A DNA stretch of 40,633 bases from a virus. Positions 13,746 to 22,123 of the stretch are shown piece by piece. The stretch is taken from the IMG/VR virus record IMGVR_UViG_3300006903_000008, positions 1 through 40,633 of that record; one strand, 5' to 3'. A model generated the notes under the pieces. The model worked only from the letters and a program-made list of their open reading frames with translations. It had not been told where the DNA came from and did no database searches. Each line of letters starts with the position of its first letter. Position 1 is the stretch's first letter. The translations under genes were made by a program, and so were the position numbers.

Positions 13746-14635
13746 CCCGCCACCGCCTCGAGGTCGTGACCGCGTTCTTCGCCGGCGTCCTGCTCACGCT
13801 CGCCGTGGGGGGTCCGGTCCAGGCGGGCGGCCACAACTGCCGGCCGGCGTGGAAGTGCAACCCACCGACCGCCCGGGTTTCACTGCCCGCCCCGACCGCA
13901 ACCTCGCTTGTACCGACGGTCGCGCCGACGTCGCCGCCCGTCCCGACGCCGCCGCCGACCGCCTCGGCCTACAGCCTCGACGAGGAGTGCTCGGGCCCGG
14001 GGCTCAATCCGGCCTGGTCGGCGCTGTACGGCCCGGGCGACCCCGGCGATCGCCTCGACACCGACACCATGGGCGATCTGCGCCAGGTCTCGGTCGCCGG
14101 CGGGATCTGCACGCTCACCGTCGAACGCAAACAGACACCATCGGGCCGGCCGTTCGCCGGCGCCGCCATGGCGCCCTACGGCACCTTCGGCCAGCGGTTC
14201 GGCACCTACGAGGCGCGGATCCGGTACGACGAGGCGAAGGGCACCTGGCCGTCGCTGTTCCTGCTCCCGGTCGGGCAGAAGGGCCCGTATCCCGAGATCG
14301 ACGTCTTCGAGGCATACGGCGACCCGGCGTGTCTTGGCCCGGGCGCGCTCGTCTCCGCGGTCCACTACGCCGGCGAGATGACATCGGACTACCGCGTCGT
14401 GCCCGTCTCGAGCTCGTCGGGCTGGCACGTCCAGCGGCTCAGCTGGACGGCGGCCGCGGTCACCTTCTCGATCGACGGCGCCGTGACGTTCACGACCGCG
14501 GCGCATGTCCCCCAGGTCGCGATGTACCCGATCGTCGTCGCCGGCGTCGGCGCGAACAACCCGGCCTGCCGCGCCGACGCAACCACCCCATCGCCGCTGG
14601 TGCTGCAGCTCGACTATCTGAGGGTTTCGCCATGA
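13742..14635 (+). CDS. Secreted GH16-family glycoside hydrolase (beta-glucanase)
   Basis: The 297-residue product has a signal peptide (residues 1-28, ending PVQAGG), a Thr/Pro-rich linker (about 40-75) and a GH16 jelly-roll. The catalytic pattern E-x-D-x-x-E is seen in PEIDVFEAYG (Glu 185, Asp 187, Glu 190). The segments FGTYEARIRY and GTWPSLFLLP are also typical of the family. GH16 enzymes cut beta-1,3 or mixed-linked glucans. It overlaps the gene before it and the peptidase after it, so it is made with the lysis proteins and exported by the host's Sec system. It may break a glucan layer or biofilm around the host. The linker style recalls secreted proteins of Chloroflexota and actinobacteria. 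Confidence 0.82.
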   Translation: MTRHRLEVVTAFFAGVLLTLAVGGPVQAGGHNCRPAWKCNPPTARVSLPAPTATSLVPTVAPTSPPVPTPPPTASAYSLDEECSGPGLNPAWSALYGPGDPGDRLDTDTMGDLRQVSVAGGICTLTVERKQTPSGRPFAGAAMAPYGTFGQRFGTYEARIRYDEAKGTWPSLFLLPVGQKGPYPEIDVFEAYGDPACLGPGALVSAVHYAGEMTSDYRVVPVSSSSGWHVQRLSWTAAAVTFSIDGAVTFTTAAHVPQVAMYPIVVAGVGANNPACRADATTPSPLVLQLDYLRVSP

Positions 14636-15252
14636 CCGAGTACCGACCTCGCTGGTATCCCCAGCTCGATGGCTCCCCGCACCAGGGCGACAACTGCGGT
14701 GCCGCGTCGGGCGGGATGCTCGCCGACCGAGCCCGGAAGGGCGCCAAGCCTGCGACGGCGTTCCCGTGGAAGACGGCGATCCGCCCGCAGGCTGATGGGA
14801 CGGGTTGGGTCACGCCGCTGCCGACGATGTCCTCGGCGATCAGGACGTGGTGCACCAACCACTTCAATACGTCGGGCCAATTCGGCCTCTTCGCGAAGTG
14901 GATCCGGGCCGCGTTGAAGGCGATGTACGGCGTCGACACCGGCTACGCGATCGGCGTGCCCTGGTCGACGTTCGTCGCGTTCATCGTCGCCCACCGCGGC
15001 TGCATCATCGCGATCAACTACGCCAAGGTCACGACGCACCGGGCAGCGGCGTTCACCGGTCGCCACTGGCTGATCGTCAACGAGCGCCGCGGCAGTGCGG
15101 CGACCGGCTACGAGTACCTCGTCTACGACCCGCTCGCGGACCACCGCCGGGCGGGTATCCCCCAGGGGCCCCAGTGGTGGTCGGCCGGCGAGCTGCGCCG
15201 CGCCTTCGAGGCGACGACCTCCGAAATCATCTACTCGAACCCGACAGCGTAG
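14632..15252 (+). CDS. C39-like cysteine peptidase, probable endolysin
   Basis: The 206-residue product has a papain-like triad: Cys 22 in GDNCGAAS, His 145 in FTGRHWLIVNERR and Asp 166 in YEYLVYDPLADH. Between them, GCIIAINYAKV is a core strand. The order and spacing match the C39-like peptidase group used in phage lysins to cut peptidoglycan cross-links. It has no signal peptide, so export would depend on a holin. The ATG overlaps the stop of the glucanase, which suggests that the two enzymes attack the envelope together. Confidence 0.7.
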   Translation: MTEYRPRWYPQLDGSPHQGDNCGAASGGMLADRARKGAKPATAFPWKTAIRPQADGTGWVTPLPTMSSAIRTWCTNHFNTSGQFGLFAKWIRAALKAMYGVDTGYAIGVPWSTFVAFIVAHRGCIIAINYAKVTTHRAAAFTGRHWLIVNERRGSAATGYEYLVYDPLADHRRAGIPQGPQWWSAGELRRAFEATTSEIIYSNPTA

Positions 15253-15264
15253 GAGGCTTGAACC

Positions 15265-15492
15265 ATGGGCTACTCGAAGCTCGTCAAGGTCTCGGACCGG
15301 AAGGTGCGGTTCGTCCACCAGCTGAACAGTGACGGCACGGCGTACGCCGAGGACGTCACGATCGAGCTGCAGGAGGGCGTCGACCCGAGCCGGCTCGCCT
15401 ACCTCACGGCCCAGGACGGCAAGGTCGGCATCGCGTCCTGGTCGTTCTCGCCGGCCGACGTTCCGACGGACCTTCTCTTCCCGGAGGAGTAG
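15265..15492 (+). CDS. Hypothetical beta-rich protein (75 aa)
   Basis: AGGAGG lies eight bases before the ATG, one of the strongest ribosome sites in the window, so the protein may be abundant. It is mostly beta-strand (KLVKVSDRKVRFVHQL, VTIELQEGVDPSRLAYLTA). No family is recognised. Confidence 0.6.
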   Translation: MGYSKLVKVSDRKVRFVHQLNSDGTAYAEDVTIELQEGVDPSRLAYLTAQDGKVGIASWSFSPADVPTDLLFPEE

Positions 15493-15495
15493 GCC

Positions 15496-15684
15496 ATGCC
15501 CAAGGACAAGGACGACATCGAGCTCACCGAGAACGAGGCGAAGGCCCATGTCGCCGCGCACGAGAAGGCCCACGGCCACGAGATGAAGGAGCCGCCCGGC
15601 CAGGCCAAGAAGAACGACGTCCCGACCCAGGCCGAGCTCGACGCGGATGTGCCGGTCGGCGAGCCAATCCAACCGGACGACTGA
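15496..15684 (+). CDS. Hypothetical acidic hydrophilic protein (62 aa)
   Basis: The product is charged, without hydrophobic segments, and carries a His/Lys/Glu-rich stretch (KAHVAAHEKAHGHEMKEP) that may bind metal or be disordered. GGAGGAG overlaps the end of the previous gene and serves as its ribosome site. Confidence 0.55.
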   Translation: MPKDKDDIELTENEAKAHVAAHEKAHGHEMKEPPGQAKKNDVPTQAELDADVPVGEPIQPDD

Positions 15685-15699
15685 AAGGAGTCCAGCCCA

Positions 15700-16059
15700 A
15701 TGGAACTGCCCGATCTCACCAACCTGACGTTCCTGCAGCTCGGCACATACCTCGTGCTGATCGCCGCGGCGGACGTGATCTTCAACACCGTGCTCGCCAT
15801 CGTCCACGGCAATTTCAGCGCGGCCTACGTCGCCGACTTCATCCGGACGCACCTGCTGCTGCGGGTGACGGCGATCCTCCTGGTCGCGTCGTTCGGCCAT
15901 GGTGTCCCGGCGCTCGGTGTGCCGGCCATCCCGGCCGTGAACATCGCCGCGGCAGCGGCCCTGGGCGCCTACCTCGCCGAGACGGTGTGGTCGATCAAGG
16001 GCGCGTTCACCGATACCAAGCCCGTCCCGGAGCCGCCGACCCCGACGCCGAGTGGCTGA
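15700..16059 (+). CDS. Membrane protein, holin-like (119 aa)
   Basis: Hydrophobic helices lie at about 13-35 (LGTYLVLIAAADVIFNTVL), 50-68 (LLLRVTAILLVASFGHGV) and 78-100 (VNIAAAAALGAYLAETVW), followed by a Pro/Thr-rich tail. AAAGGAG is nine bases before the ATG. Placement shortly after the endolysin makes it a holin candidate, competing with the gene at 13446. One may be the holin and the other an antiholin or accessory. Confidence 0.6.
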   Translation: MELPDLTNLTFLQLGTYLVLIAAADVIFNTVLAIVHGNFSAAYVADFIRTHLLLRVTAILLVASFGHGVPALGVPAIPAVNIAAAAALGAYLAETVWSIKGAFTDTKPVPEPPTPTPSG

Positions 16060-16617
16060 GTGGCGAACGTCTACCGACGGGGCACGAAGAGCGTCCACCG
16101 CTCGATCCGTGAGGCTGCCCAGCGGTTCGACGTCAACGAGTGCAACCTCGACCCAGGAGGCGAGTGGGGTCCCGTCGTCCCAGCCGGTCCCCGCTGCGAG
16201 GCGTGCTTCGGCGGCGTCCGGACCAGCCGCCGGCCCAATGGTCGGCGTCCTGCGCTGGTCGCTGCGACTGCGGCGGCGGTCTTCGCGGCCTCGGTCGTCT
16301 TCGCGTCGTCGCTGGACGCCCCGGTGAACATCGCGCCGTTCGGGACGGCCAGCCCTTCGCCGACGTTCGCCAGCGTGACGCCGGGGCCCTCGGTGCTCCC
16401 GGCTGCGCCGACATTCGAGCCGGTTCCGACGCTGGGCCCGCTGCCAACGTATCCGCCCGCCCCCACCTTCGGGCCGCTGCCGACCTGGCCGCCGTTCCCG
16501 CCGCTCCCGACCCTGCGTCCGCTGCCCAATCCGAGCCTTCCGCCGCCGCCCCTCATCTGCCGGCATCCGGGGCAGCACGTCGGCGTGCTCGATCCCTGCA
16601 AGTGGCCGCACCAGTGA
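16060..16617 (+). CDS. Membrane-anchored proline-rich protein (185 aa)
   Basis: A basic N-terminal domain contains NECNLDPGGEW and CEACFGG, then comes one membrane span (about 66-84, LVAATAAAVFAASVVFASSL). After it lies a long extended segment built of repeated PLPT, PPxPTFGPLPT and PPFPPL units, ending in ICRHPGQHVGVLDPCKW with two Cys. A rigid Pro-rich rod outside the membrane could span the cell wall, as some lysis accessory proteins do. No family is recognised. It starts with GTG directly after the holin-like gene. Confidence 0.6.
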   Translation: MANVYRRGTKSVHRSIREAAQRFDVNECNLDPGGEWGPVVPAGPRCEACFGGVRTSRRPNGRRPALVAATAAAVFAASVVFASSLDAPVNIAPFGTASPSPTFASVTPGPSVLPAAPTFEPVPTLGPLPTYPPAPTFGPLPTWPPFPPLPTLRPLPNPSLPPPPLICRHPGQHVGVLDPCKWPHQ

Positions 16618-16841
16618 CCAGGAAGCGAGACGTGATCGCACCGGGCCCTCGCGCCGAGGACGACGACGAGATCGCCGCGGCGTTTTTCGGCACGGGCACG
16701 CTGCACCAGCTGACGGAGCCCGAGGCTGACGACCCGCCGGGGATCTGGCTCCCGATGCACCGCAGCGGCAGCCGCTTCGGTGGTTGGCGTCGACGGCCGG
16801 TTGACCCCCCCCCACGCGTCATCGGGTTCCGGCGGCCATGA
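16614..16841 (+). CDS. Hypothetical protein (75 aa) with a C9 run
   Basis: The GTG start overlaps the previous TGA. The middle, EDDDEIAAAFFGTGTLHQLT, is acidic and helical; the end is Arg/Pro-rich. A run of nine C residues lies at 16805-16813. A -1 shift at this run opens straight into the next gene without a stop, so the two may be one gene of about 135 residues if the run is miscounted or slippery. Confidence 0.5.
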   Translation: MTRKRDVIAPGPRAEDDDEIAAAFFGTGTLHQLTEPEADDPPGIWLPMHRSGSRFGGWRRRPVDPPPRVIGFRRP

Positions 16842-17017
16842 ATCGCCACGCCCGCCGCAAGGCAGCCCGCCCCAGCCGAGCCCAGGCATACGCCACGGGC
16901 CTGCAAAAGGTCTGGAACGCCCAGCGCCCGACGCCCGAGGAGGCCCGTGAGCTGAGACGGCGGCGGCTCGCCGACGGCACTTACCCGCTCCCGGCTCCGA
17001 TGGATCCGGCGCGATGA
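16838..17017 (+). CDS. Small basic protein before the HNH gene (59 aa)
   Basis: The ATG overlaps the previous stop. The product is strongly basic (RHARRKAARPSRAQAYATGL, EEARELRRRRLADG) and could bind DNA. Its place before HNH and large terminase is where a small terminase is often found, but it is much shorter than usual and lacks a clear helix-turn-helix. Confidence 0.5.
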   Translation: MNRHARRKAARPSRAQAYATGLQKVWNAQRPTPEEARELRRRRLADGTYPLPAPMDPAR

Positions 17018-17331
17018 GCCTCGACGACCTCCGCGCGCTCTACCAGACCGCCAAGTGGCGGCGGGTCCGGCGTGCGTTCCTGCGCCTCCATCCGATCTGC
17101 GCCTGGCCGGGCTGCGCCGCACGGGCGACCGTCGTCGACCACATCATCCCGCGGTCCCGGGGTGGGGCGACCTGGGATCCGCGGAACTTCCAGCCGTTCT
17201 GCAAGCCCCACCACGACGAGAAGACGGCGCGCGAACAGGGCCGGCGCCGGTCGCGGCCCGCCGATCGCCGCCAGCTCGAGTCGCCGGCGTCCGGCGTCGT
17301 GACCCGCGACTACAGCCGAGGCGTCGCGTGA
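17014..17331 (+). CDS. HNH endonuclease next to terminase
   Basis: The 105-residue product carries a full HNH pattern: CAWPGC, VVDHIIPRSRGG with the catalytic His, DPRNFQPFCKPHHDEKT with the second Cys and the His-His end. It begins with LYQTAKWRRVRRAFL, as many phage HNH proteins beside the large terminase do. In several phages such HNH proteins help the terminase cut genome ends, often at cos sites. Its stop overlaps the terminase start. Confidence 0.85.
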   Translation: MSLDDLRALYQTAKWRRVRRAFLRLHPICAWPGCAARATVVDHIIPRSRGGATWDPRNFQPFCKPHHDEKTAREQGRRRSRPADRRQLESPASGVVTRDYSRGVA

Positions 17332-18818
17332 GCGCGATGGCGGCGCCGGTGCTGAGCCCGATCCACGCCGCGCGCCAGGCGCCCCGACGTCGGGCCAAGT
17401 TGGTCGGCAGCGCCTTGCCGCGGATCGCGCCGCCGCTGCCCGAACGCCACGACCTCGAGGGCTTCCGGCACGAGGCTCGCGGGCTCGGCATCACGCTCAT
17501 GCCCTGGCAGGAGACGGCCGCCTGCTACCTCGAGGCGCAGCGCCGCGACGGGCGTCACCTCTTCGGCGAGGTCGCGATGATCGTCGCCCGCCAGAACGGG
17601 AAGACGACCGAGCTGATCCCGCTCATCACGAAGCGCCTGCGGGCCGGCCGGCGGGTCATGCACACCGCCCAGAACCGGGAGCTGCCGCGCGAGGTCTTCG
17701 GCCAGGTCGCCGACATCCTGGGCGACAGCGGCGAGCTCGCGATGCGCCGCGGCCGCCCGATCATGCCCCGCTTCGCGAACGGCCAGGAGGAGATCCAGCT
17801 CGCGAACGGCGGCAAGTACCGGATCGTCGCGCCGACGCGGGGCGGGGCCCGCGGCCCGGCCAACGACGATGTCATCGTCGACGAGGCCCGCGAGCTCGAG
17901 TCGTTCGAGTTCATCGCCGCGGCGAAGCCGACCCTGACCGCGTCGAAGGACCCCCAGTTCATCTACCTCTCGAACATGGGCGACGAGGAGAGCGTCGTCC
18001 TGACCTCGCTGCGCGATCGCGCCGGCGCGGATCCGCGCCTGGCCTACATCGAGTGGTCGGCCGCGCCGGAGCGGGACGCCGGCGATCGCGACGGGTGGCT
18101 CGAGGCGAACGGCGCGATCGGCCACACGCCGGGCATGCTCGAGTACCTCGCGGACGAATACCGGGCGAACAAGCTCGGCGGGACGATGGCGATCTTCGAG
18201 ACCGAGCACCTGTGCCGCTCGGTCGCGACCCGGCGCGAGCTCCTGGTCAACGTCGGGCTGTGGAACAGCCGCGGCGTCGAGGCCAGCGACATCGGCGATC
18301 CGGTCCGCCCGTTCATGGCCGTCAGCGTCGATCCGGCCGGTCGCCGCGCGTCGGTCGCGATCGCCTGGCGACGGCCCGACGAGAAGGTCGCGCTGCGCCT
18401 CCTCTACGACGTCCCGGGAAGCCCGATCGACACCGACGCCCTGGGCCGTGATCTGCGACGCGACGTGAAGGCCCGCGGGATCCAGCTGACGGGGTTCGAC
18501 TCGCTGACAGATGCCCAGCTGGCGCGGTACTTCCTGCGCAAGGAGCCGATCGTCGGCACGAAGTTCGCCAACGCCTCGGCCCGTTTCGTCGAGCTGATCG
18601 AGTCCGACCGGCTCGTGTGGCACGACGCGGCCGCGGTCGGCAGCGACCTGTCCTGGACGGCGCGCAAGCCGCACGCGGAGACGGGCACGTTCGAGGCCGT
18701 GCGGGCCAACGACGAGCGGCCGATCACCGCGGCCAACGCCGCGATCCGGGCCGTCTGGCTGGCTTCTGAGCCCCGCCGCGCGGCGGTCTCGCGCTCACCG
18801 GGGGCGATGGGCTTTTAG
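17328..18818 (+). CDS. terL: Terminase large subunit
   Basis: The 496-residue product has the packaging ATPase motifs: a Walker A variant in IVARQNGKTTEL (Lys 92) and Walker B in DDVIVDEARELES (Asp 185, Glu 186), followed by the IYLSNMGDEES coupling motif. The RNase H-like nuclease half starts with MAVSVDPAGRRASVAIAW (Asp 335) and includes TGFDSLTDAQLARYF. It cuts and pumps DNA into the prohead. The order HNH-TerL-portal supports a lambda- or HK97-like siphophage. No certain small subunit is present in the window. Confidence 0.92.
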   Translation: MSAMAAPVLSPIHAARQAPRRRAKLVGSALPRIAPPLPERHDLEGFRHEARGLGITLMPWQETAACYLEAQRRDGRHLFGEVAMIVARQNGKTTELIPLITKRLRAGRRVMHTAQNRELPREVFGQVADILGDSGELAMRRGRPIMPRFANGQEEIQLANGGKYRIVAPTRGGARGPANDDVIVDEARELESFEFIAAAKPTLTASKDPQFIYLSNMGDEESVVLTSLRDRAGADPRLAYIEWSAAPERDAGDRDGWLEANGAIGHTPGMLEYLADEYRANKLGGTMAIFETEHLCRSVATRRELLVNVGLWNSRGVEASDIGDPVRPFMAVSVDPAGRRASVAIAWRRPDEKVALRLLYDVPGSPIDTDALGRDLRRDVKARGIQLTGFDSLTDAQLARYFLRKEPIVGTKFANASARFVELIESDRLVWHDAAAVGSDLSWTARKPHAETGTFEAVRANDERPITAANAAIRAVWLASEPRRAAVSRSPGAMGF

Positions 18819-20255
18819 ATGGCCGAGATCTCGCTGCAGAACGCCGCGATCCAGACGCCCGCGTGGTGGCTCAAGCGCCTGCTCGACAAGCTCCGAGCCC
18901 GCGCCGCCGACGCGCGCCGATTCGACGAGTTCCACGAGGGCAAGCAGGGCCTGGCGTTCGCCTCGCAGAAGTTCCGCGAGGTCTTCAGCCAGCGGTATCA
19001 GAACCTGCCGTCGAACCTGATGCCGCTCGTCGTCAACGCGGAGAAGGACCGCCTCATCATCCAGGGCTTCCGCTTCGCGAACCGGCCCCAGGGCGACCCG
19101 GCGACCTGGCGGATCTGGCAGGACAACCAGCTGGACGCGGAGAGCCTGATCGCCCACGAGATCGCGCTCGTGAAGGGCCAGGCGTTCACGCTCGTGGCGC
19201 CATCGCCGGACGGCCCCGTCATCACGATCGAGGATCCGACCGAGGTCATCGTCGAATCGGCGCCGGGCAACCGCCGCCTGCGGCTTGCCGCGCTGAAGGT
19301 CTACCGGGACGACGCCGGCTACATGCGGGCGTACCTGTACCTGCCCGACGGCATTTACCGCTACATCTCGAGGATGCCGGTCCAGGGCGACACGACCGGG
19401 ACGTGGGAATCGATCACCTGGTCGGAGTACGTCGAGGCTGACGCGGTCTTCCCGGTGCCGAATCCGCTGGGTGTCGTGCCCGTGATTCCGCTCACGAACC
19501 GGCCGCGACGCGACGGTTCCGGACGCTCCGAGATCGAGCCCGTCATGGGCAACCAGAACGCGATCAACAAGCTCCGCTTCGACGCCCTCGTCGCCTCGGA
19601 GTTCGTTGCCTTCCCGCAGCGATGGGCGACCAACATCGACATCCCGGAAGACCCGGACACGGGCAAGCCGATCAGCCCGTTCCGGCCCGGCGTCGACATG
19701 ATCTGGGCGCAGCGCCGGCTCGATCCGGAGCAGGCCGCCGAGTACGGCGACAAGCCGCCCCAGCCGGCCTTCGGCCAGTTCCCGTCAGGCGACCTGTCCG
19801 GCTACTTCACCGCGATCGAGAACGAGCTCAGCCTGATGGTCGCGGGCTCGGCGACGCCGTACTACTACCTGTTCGGAGCACCGTCGTCGGTCCCGCCGAC
19901 CGGCGAATCGATCAAGAGCTCCGAGGCCGCGCTCGTCAAGAAGGTCATCGCCCAGGAGCGCCACTTCGGCGAGGGCTGGGAAGAGACGATGCGCCTGGCG
20001 CTCGTCGCCGACGGCCAGAAGGCGAAGGCCCGGACCGACGGCGAGGTCATCTGGGGCGACGAGGAGACGCGCAACGAGGCCGTCCGCACCGACTCGGTCC
20101 TGAAGCAGTACGTCGCCGGGCTCCTGCCGCCCGAGTTCGCGCTCGAGGAGCTCGGCTACAGCCAGCAGGCGATCGCCCGGATCATGGAGCTGCGGCAGCC
20201 GGTCGTCCTGCCGGCGTCGGCGCCTGGTGGCCTAGGCGGGACCTCCGGCGGGTGA
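18819..20255 (+). CDS. Portal protein
   Basis: The 478-residue product matches the SPP1 gp6-like portal family: LMPLVVNAEKDRLIIQGFRF near the N-terminus, a SLIAHEIALVKGQAFTLV core, PLTNRPRRDGSGRSEIEPV, and ESIKSSEAALVKKVIAQERH in the stem or wing region. Twelve copies form the ring through which DNA enters. The ATG follows the terminase stop directly. Portals of this family are often followed by a MuF-type protein; here only an 83-residue gene intervenes before the scaffold. Confidence 0.88.
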   Translation: MAEISLQNAAIQTPAWWLKRLLDKLRARAADARRFDEFHEGKQGLAFASQKFREVFSQRYQNLPSNLMPLVVNAEKDRLIIQGFRFANRPQGDPATWRIWQDNQLDAESLIAHEIALVKGQAFTLVAPSPDGPVITIEDPTEVIVESAPGNRRLRLAALKVYRDDAGYMRAYLYLPDGIYRYISRMPVQGDTTGTWESITWSEYVEADAVFPVPNPLGVVPVIPLTNRPRRDGSGRSEIEPVMGNQNAINKLRFDALVASEFVAFPQRWATNIDIPEDPDTGKPISPFRPGVDMIWAQRRLDPEQAAEYGDKPPQPAFGQFPSGDLSGYFTAIENELSLMVAGSATPYYYLFGAPSSVPPTGESIKSSEAALVKKVIAQERHFGEGWEETMRLALVADGQKAKARTDGEVIWGDEETRNEAVRTDSVLKQYVAGLLPPEFALEELGYSQQAIARIMELRQPVVLPASAPGGLGGTSGG

Positions 20256-20503
20256 GCGCGAAGACCGCGCAGGCCGATCTGCCCGTCCTGCGCTCCTCGC
20301 TCCGTGAGCCTCGGACCCGCCGCGCCATCCGGCGGATGTTGTACGAGGCCCTCGGCCGGCTCGGCCGGGTCGATTCAGTCGACGGCTACGTCGTCGATCC
20401 ACCCGACGGCCCGTTCGCCGATCCGGCCTACGCCGGCGAGGTCGACCGGGACCACTACGCGATCGTCCGCATCCGCGGGCGGGTTTCGCCCCGCGTCCAT
20501 TGA
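20252..20503 (+). CDS. Hypothetical protein between portal and scaffold (83 aa)
   Basis: The GTG start overlaps the portal stop. A basic N-terminal helix (LREPRTRRAIRRMLYEALG) is followed by a small beta-rich part (VDRDHYAIVRIRGRVSP). No motif is recognised. It may be a minor head protein or a remnant of a larger gene in this position. Confidence 0.55.
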   Translation: MSAKTAQADLPVLRSSLREPRTRRAIRRMLYEALGRLGRVDSVDGYVVDPPDGPFADPAYAGEVDRDHYAIVRIRGRVSPRVH

Positions 20504-20506
20504 CAT

Positions 20507-20521
20507 ATGGGAGGCAAATAG
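20507..20521 (+). other. Five-codon upstream reading frame before the scaffold gene
   Basis: The 24-base gap before the scaffold start contains ATG GGA GGC AAA TAG, which encodes four residues and then stops. Its GGGAGG is also the only ribosome site for the scaffold ATG at 20528, with a long 13-base spacing. A ribosome ending here could restart on the scaffold gene. This may be chance or a translation control. Confidence 0.3.
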
Positions 20522-20527
20522 GCAGCG

Positions 20528-21139
20528 ATGACAGAACCACAGTCCGCGGGCGCGACGCCCGTCGCGGGAGGCGCGACGCCTCCACAGACGCCGGCCACGC
20601 CGGCAGCACCGGCCTCCGGTGGCACGACGACACCCGCGACGGGTGATCCGGACGGCCTCGGCGACGCGGGCAAGCGCGCCATCCAGCAGGAGCGGGACGC
20701 CGCCGCGGCCGCGAAGCGCGAGCGCGACGAGTTCAAGCGCCAGCTGGAGGAGCTGCAGAACGCATCGAAGACCGATCAGGAGAAGGCGCTCGTCGCGGCG
20801 AAGAACGAGGGCAAGGCCGAGGTCCTCGGCAAGTACGAGGCCGCGGTTCGTCGTTCAGAGGTGCGCGCGGCGCTCTCGGCAGCCGGGATCGCGAGCAGCG
20901 TGCTCGACCTGGCCGTCCGGGCCGACGAGTTCGCGGGCCTGAAGGTGACCGACGACGGCGACGTCGACGGGCTCCAGGCCGCGGTCGATGCGTTCAAGAA
21001 GGCGAAGCCGGACCTGTTCGGGAAGGCGGGAGCCGGCAACGGCGCTGCGCCCGACTTCGGCGGGGGTCCGCGAGGGACCGCGGCCGGCGCCGGCACCGAC
21101 GTCAACTCGTTGATCCGACGCGCGGCGGGGCGCGCCTAG
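20528..21139 (+). CDS. Capsid scaffolding protein
   Basis: The 203-residue product is the typical phage scaffold: a disordered Thr/Ala/Pro-rich N-terminus, a long charged coiled coil (RDAAAAAKRERDEFKRQLEE, LQNASKTDQEKALVAAKNEG) and a C-terminal part that would bind capsid (LQAAVDAFKKAKPDLFG). It guides prohead assembly and leaves before packaging. It lies directly before the major capsid gene. No protease is encoded nearby. Confidence 0.82.
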   Translation: MTEPQSAGATPVAGGATPPQTPATPAAPASGGTTTPATGDPDGLGDAGKRAIQQERDAAAAAKRERDEFKRQLEELQNASKTDQEKALVAAKNEGKAEVLGKYEAAVRRSEVRAALSAAGIASSVLDLAVRADEFAGLKVTDDGDVDGLQAAVDAFKKAKPDLFGKAGAGNGAAPDFGGGPRGTAAGAGTDVNSLIRRAAGRA

Positions 21140-21166
21140 AAAAGACCCCGACGAAGGGAGTCGTTC

Positions 21167-22111
21167 GTGACCACCTACAACTCGCTGATCAGCCGCACGG
21201 ATGCGGCGGCGCTCATCCCCGAGGAGGTCGCCCGGGAGATCATCCAGGATCTCCCGAAGTCGTCCGCCGCGATGAGCCAGTTCCGCCAGACGCGCATGTC
21301 GCGCGGCCAGCAGCGCCTGCCGGTGCTGTCGGTCCTGCCGGTCGCCTACTGGGTCGACGGGTCCTCGGACACCGCGCTCAAGCAGACCGCCGAGCAGAAT
21401 TGGGGCAACAAGTACCTCGACGCCCGCGAGCTCGCGGTCATCGTCCCGGTCCCCGAGGCCGTCATCGACGACAGCGACTTCGACATCTGGGGCGAGGTCA
21501 AGCCCCGGCTCGTCGAGGCCTTCGGCGCGGCGCTCGACGCGGCGACCCTGATGAACGTGTCCAACCCCTGGCCGCAGACGTACCAGGCGGGCATCGTTCG
21601 CCAGGCGTTCGACAAGGGCAACTACGTCACCGAGGGAACCGGCGTCGACTTCCTCGAGGACATCAACCTGACGATGGGCAAGGTCGAGGACGACGGCTAC
21701 GACGTCAGCGGCTTCTGGGCCCGTCGGAAGGTCAGGGCGCGCCTCCGCGGCCTGCGAGCGACCACCCGCGAGCCGATCTTCCAGGATTCCTCGCAGGGTG
21801 CGCCGGCGAGCATCTACGGCGAGCCCCTCTCCTTCGTCGCGAACGGCCCGTGGGTCAACAACTACGAGCTGATCGCCGGCGACCGGAGCATGGCCATCCT
21901 CGCCACCCGCTCCGACATCAGCTTCAAGATCTTCACCGAGGGCGTCGTGAGCGACGACTCGGGGAACGTCGTGCTGAACCTGATGCAGCAGGACGCGATC
22001 GCGATGCGCGTCGTGGCCCGCTTCGGCTTCGCGGTCGGCGTGCCGGCTACCCTCAATGACCCGTCCGCCGCGGGCTTCCCGTTCGGCGTCCTGGTCAACG
22101 CCGGCTCCTGA
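21167..22111 (+). CDS. Major capsid protein (HK97 fold)
   Basis: The 314-residue product shows HK97-fold segments: an N-terminal arm with ALIPEEVAREIIQDLPKSSA, RLPVLSVLPVAYWVD, KYLDARELAVIVPVPEAVID in the E-loop/P-domain region, VKPRLVEAFGAALDAATLMN in the spine helix and DISFKIFTEGVVSDD in the A-domain. The GTG start is preceded by AAGGGAG. It forms the icosahedral shell. Scaffold and capsid are separate genes here. Confidence 0.9.
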   Translation: MTTYNSLISRTDAAALIPEEVAREIIQDLPKSSAAMSQFRQTRMSRGQQRLPVLSVLPVAYWVDGSSDTALKQTAEQNWGNKYLDARELAVIVPVPEAVIDDSDFDIWGEVKPRLVEAFGAALDAATLMNVSNPWPQTYQAGIVRQAFDKGNYVTEGTGVDFLEDINLTMGKVEDDGYDVSGFWARRKVRARLRGLRATTREPIFQDSSQGAPASIYGEPLSFVANGPWVNNYELIAGDRSMAILATRSDISFKIFTEGVVSDDSGNVVLNLMQQDAIAMRVVARFGFAVGVPATLNDPSAAGFPFGVLVNAGS

Positions 22112-22123
22112 TCTGAGCCGGTC

